Origin: a virus
Strand: one strand, 5' to 3'
IMG/VR virus record: IMGVR_UViG_3300029448_000493
Span: 1 to 22,251 of that record
Length of the DNA: 22,251 nucleotides
The position numbers were made by a program, and so were the translations under genes. The notes under the pieces are model-generated. The model searched no databases, was not told where the DNA came from, and saw nothing but the letters and a program-made list of their open reading frames with translations. Below, one piece after another: positions 19,754 to 22,251 of this stretch (the stretch's first letter is position 1; each line of letters opens with the position of its first letter).

Positions 19754-20127
19754 TGAAGAGTGAAAATCAATTTTATAAATGGATTAAAACCAACTCAAAT
19801 AATATTTATTTATGCAAAATAGAGCATAGTTTATCAATTGGAATACCCGATATTTTAGCGGTTATTAATAACAAAACAGTATTTATTGAATTAAAAATAA
19901 ATGCCACTAATTCACCTGAAAAAATAGGATTAAATAAATTTCAAAACGCCTGGCATATCAAATTTAATAGGTCAGGTGGACAAGCTTTTATCTTAGTTAA
20001 TAGGCTCAAACAAAGTAGTCTTGAACTTTTTAGGCGTGGGGCTGGGGGATTTTCGCACATAATCACGCAACCAAAGACACGGGACGGGCTACAAAATATT
20101 TTTACAGCGATAAAAAATACAAAATAA
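19753..20127 (+). CDS. VRR-NUC-like PD-(D/E)XK nuclease
   Basis: A 124-residue nuclease. Motifs in order: an N-terminal helix with Glu4 and Trp10, HSLSIGIPDILAVI with the G-x-PD signature (Asp33), FIELKIN with Glu46 and Lys48, then NKFQNAWH with Gln64, and a final hydrophobic strand AFILVN. This is the layout of small VRR-NUC/Holliday-junction-resolvase-like enzymes found on phages, which cut branched DNA. All catalytic residues are present. It could resolve replication or packaging intermediates before terL acts. The C-terminal GC-richer stretch (20030-20090) differs from the island's base use. Confidence 0.8.
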   Translation: MKSENQFYKWIKTNSNNIYLCKIEHSLSIGIPDILAVINNKTVFIELKINATNSPEKIGLNKFQNAWHIKFNRSGGQAFILVNRLKQSSLELFRRGAGGFSHIITQPKTRDGLQNIFTAIKNTK

Positions 20128-20392
20128 ATTCACATATTTTCTAATAAGTAATAATCATCAATTATCACTTACAATTTATTCTTATAAATTCACGTGGGGC
20201 GTGGGGTTTTACCATAGCCCAACGCCCGAAGGCTCAATACTCAATCGGAAATAGTTTTTACAAATTCCTAGAAAATCACGGAAAAATAATATAAAATATA
20301 ATCAGATATGTGTGTGTACGTAAGTTACTTACACGTAAGCAAGGAAATAACATTTGAAAAAAATTTTATAAAATTTTAAAACTTTAAGGTTC
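20128..20392. promoter_or_regulatory. intergenic region upstream of terL with repeats
   Basis: No gene is seen. It holds an 11-bp near-perfect stem TAAGTAATAAT/ATTATCACTTA (20145-20171), a tandem CGTGGGG-CGTGGGG (20193-20206, the reverse-strand form of the window's CACG heptads), a TG run at 20309-20317, and three alternating half-sites GTAAG, CTTAC, GTAAG (20320-20339), which form a perfect GTAAGT-T-ACTTAC dyad. This looks like a binding site for a regulator or for packaging proteins. A clean promoter is not visible. A short AAGG lies only 3 nt before the terL ATG. Confidence 0.4.
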
Positions 20393-21865
20393 ATGGATCA
20401 TAAAAATTTACCAACAGATCAATTACGAGATCGTGTAGAAAAGGCCTGGCTTCAACACATAAAGTTGTGCCAAGATAATTTTTTATATTTTGTACGAGAA
20501 GTCTGGCCAGATATTGTGATGAAACAAGAGAAAGATCCTGAGAAATGGGGCCATCATCAAATTATGGCTCATGAGTTTACAAAGATTGCAACGCAAAAAA
20601 AAGGGAGGCTCATTATCAATATGCCTCCAAGACATACTAAATCTGAATTTGCTTCCTTTTTGTACCCAGCATGGATGATAGGGAAGTTTCCAAAAATGAA
20701 AATTATGCAGGTGACACACAACGCAGAATTATCAGCAAGGTTCGGTGCGAAAATCAGAAACCTTATGGATACACCTGCTTACAAACAAATATTCGGCGAT
20801 GTGTTTTTAAGACCTGATGCTAAAGCAAAATCTAAATGGGAAACCAATCATGGTGGTGAATATTTTGCTGCGGGTGTAGGAGGCTCGATCACAGGTCGTG
20901 GTGCTGATTTGTTAATTATTGATGATCCTCACACAGAGCAGGATGCACATAATAAACAATCTTTTCCTAGAACATATGATTGGTATTTATCGGGACCCAG
21001 ACAACGTTTGCAACCTGGCGGATCAATTGTTTTGGTTATGACAAGATGGGCCACTAATGATTTAACAGGTCTCCTAACAAAAGCTGAGGATGAACCAAAA
21101 GCTGACAAATGGTCTAAGATTTCTTTTCCTGCATTACTTGATGACGGAGAACCATTATGGCCAGAGTATTGGTCAAGGGAAGATTTAGAAAGAACCAAAG
21201 CATCTATTTCAATACGTGGTTGGTCTGCGCAATATCAACAAAATCCAACTTCAGAAGAAGGCGCATTAATTAAACGTGAATGGTGGCAACCTTGGGAAGG
21301 TGCGATACCAGAATTAGAATATGTGATTCAAAGTTATGATACTGCATTTTCTAAAAAAGAAACTGCAGACTACTCTGCTATTACGACATGGGGAATATTT
21401 AGACCTTATGAAGGTTATGAAAAAGCATTAATTTTATTAGATGCAGAAAAGGGTAAATATGATTTTCCTGAACTTAAAAACAAAGCATTTGAATTATATA
21501 AATATTGGGAACCCGATATGTGTATCATTGAGGCAAAAGCATCAGGACAACCTTTGCTTCAAGAGTTTAGACGAGCAGGTATACCTGCCATAGATTTCTC
21601 ACCAAACAAAGGAAAAGATAAATATACCAGGGTAAATACCTGCGCTGTATCATTTGAGGCGGGGTCTATTTTTTATCCAGAAGGTGAAAAATTTGCTGAA
21701 GAGGTCATCGAAGAATGTGCAGCATTTCCACATGGAGAATACGATGACTATGTGGACAGTACGACACAAGCTGTGTTAAGATACCGACAAGGCGGATTTC
21801 TAAAGCTCGATACTGATTATGACGAGCCAGAACCGTTTCAAAAAGATTACGTGTATTACGGATAG
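20393..21865 (+). CDS. terL: terminase large subunit
   Basis: A 490-residue packaging motor with both domains. The ATPase has Walker A-like MPPRHTKSE (77-85), Walker B LLIIDDPH (173-180) with its catalytic acid region, and an adenine-binding KIMQVTHN (103-110). The C-terminal RNase H-like nuclease (Terminase_6C type) shows SYDTAFSKKETADYSA with Asp316 and Asp326, IIEAKASG, and the last acidic cluster HGEYDDYVDS. It pumps DNA into the prohead and cuts the concatemer. Length is normal. The gene is followed after 11 bp by the next gene and marks the start of the morphogenesis region. The small subunit is 5.6 kb upstream, beyond the island. Confidence 0.95.
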   Translation: MDHKNLPTDQLRDRVEKAWLQHIKLCQDNFLYFVREVWPDIVMKQEKDPEKWGHHQIMAHEFTKIATQKKGRLIINMPPRHTKSEFASFLYPAWMIGKFPKMKIMQVTHNAELSARFGAKIRNLMDTPAYKQIFGDVFLRPDAKAKSKWETNHGGEYFAAGVGGSITGRGADLLIIDDPHTEQDAHNKQSFPRTYDWYLSGPRQRLQPGGSIVLVMTRWATNDLTGLLTKAEDEPKADKWSKISFPALLDDGEPLWPEYWSREDLERTKASISIRGWSAQYQQNPTSEEGALIKREWWQPWEGAIPELEYVIQSYDTAFSKKETADYSAITTWGIFRPYEGYEKALILLDAEKGKYDFPELKNKAFELYKYWEPDMCIIEAKASGQPLLQEFRRAGIPAIDFSPNKGKDKYTRVNTCAVSFEAGSIFYPEGEKFAEEVIEECAAFPHGEYDDYVDSTTQAVLRYRQGGFLKLDTDYDEPEPFQKDYVYYG

Positions 21866-21876
21866 GAGATTTTAAA

Positions 21877-22251
21877 ATGGCAGAAAAAAGAGAATACAAA
21901 CCAGGTATCAGAAGAATTAAAGATTTTTTTACAAAAGGAAAAATTAATCCAAAATCACCAAGAGCAAGATTAGAAAGACAAAAAGCACAAAAGCAAAGAG
22001 CTAAAGGTATCGGCACATCAGGAGATACAGATACAGAATTCAAAGGTTCAGTTAAAAATTTAACTAAAAAAGGTATGGCAAGAAAAATGGAAGATGCCAA
22101 ACCAACAGCAACAGCTGGTAAAGCCGCAGGTAAAGCAGCAGCCGCTGGAGTAGGAACAGCTGCAGGTAAACAAACTGGAAAAAGGGCAATGGCTGGACTA
22201 TCTGAATTTGGTAAAGCTTTTGCTGCAGCAAGAAAAGCAGGAAAAAAAGAT
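21877..22251 (+). CDS. Lys/Ala/Gly-rich probable virion-associated protein (partial)
   Basis: AGGAGAT lies about 7 nt before ATG 21877. The frame is open for 125 codons to the window edge, so the 3' end is missing. It begins with a basic part (EKREYKPGIRRIKDFFTKGK), a linker, then low-complexity repeats of Ala, Gly and Lys (GKAAGKAAAAGVGTAAGKQ) and ends in FGKAFAAARKAGKKD, which resembles a C-terminal motif seen in some phage virion proteins (F..ARK.G...F.GK.Y). Its place right after terL suggests a head-related or internal protein; a portal would be expected near here but this is not one. Function is inferred from position and composition. Confidence 0.6.
   Translation, partial: MAEKREYKPGIRRIKDFFTKGKINPKSPRARLERQKAQKQRAKGIGTSGDTDTEFKGSVKNLTKKGMARKMEDAKPTATAGKAAGKAAAAGVGTAAGKQTGKRAMAGLSEFGKAFAAARKAGKKD

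Noticed and set aside
21705-22100. 131-aa minus-strand hydrophobic frame
   Set aside because: It is antisense to the end of terL and to the Lys/Ala-rich gene, both well supported on the plus strand.

Overview
This window looks like part of a tailed double-stranded DNA phage (Caudoviricetes) genome, probably an uncultured marine phage of an AT-rich alphaproteobacterium of the SAR11 type. The phage call is firm: there are large and small terminase subunits, a phage-type family A DNA polymerase, an SSB-like protein, a primase, several helicases and many tiny overlapping genes. The host and habitat are inferred from the strong AT bias, the Leu762-type PolA and the general resemblance to marine viral contigs. 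No integrase, tRNA, rRNA or CRISPR array was found.

Layout. (1) 1-1226: a small membrane protein, a PD-(D/E)XK exonuclease, then a good sigma70-type promoter driving two mini-genes. (2) 1352-2761: an SNF2-like helicase alone on the minus strand with its own terminator. (3) 2840-9724: a tightly packed plus-strand replication operon: unknown protein, SSB-like protein with an acidic tail ending in Pro-Phe, AEP primase with a Cys-rich C-terminal domain, UvrD-like SF1 helicase, DUF3310 protein, a basic mini-protein, DNA polymerase A and a zinc ribbon. (4) 9701-13816: small genes in alternating operons, including a ribbon-helix-helix regulator with a dyad in front of it, a cluster of perfect inverted repeats (11426-11659), and a minus-strand operon with an overlapping or frameshifted gene pair. 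(5) 13817-14266: an AT-rich, repeat-dense region without genes that resembles a replication origin. (6) 14267-14779: terminase small subunit. (7) 14854-20127: an even more AT-rich accessory island between the two terminase genes, carrying a GP88-family gene, an ArdC-like antirestriction/zincin protein, a VRR-NUC-like nuclease, a two-gene operon of unknown function and a three-gene minus-strand cassette bounded by exact 27-bp direct repeats. (8) 20393-22251: terminase large subunit and the start of a Lys/Ala-rich, probably virion-associated protein that runs off the window.

How it fits together. Region 3 supplies a nearly complete fork: AEP primase, SF1 helicase, SSB and PolA, without a DnaB-like helicase; the exonuclease and SNF2 protein could add recombination or host DNA turnover. 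Regions 4-5 look like control and origin DNA. The island between terS and terL is the best place to look for anti-defence or other new functions. Across the window a short GC-rich motif (CACG units repeated every 7 bp, typically CACGGCTCACG) recurs in both genes and spacers, and no known feature explains it.
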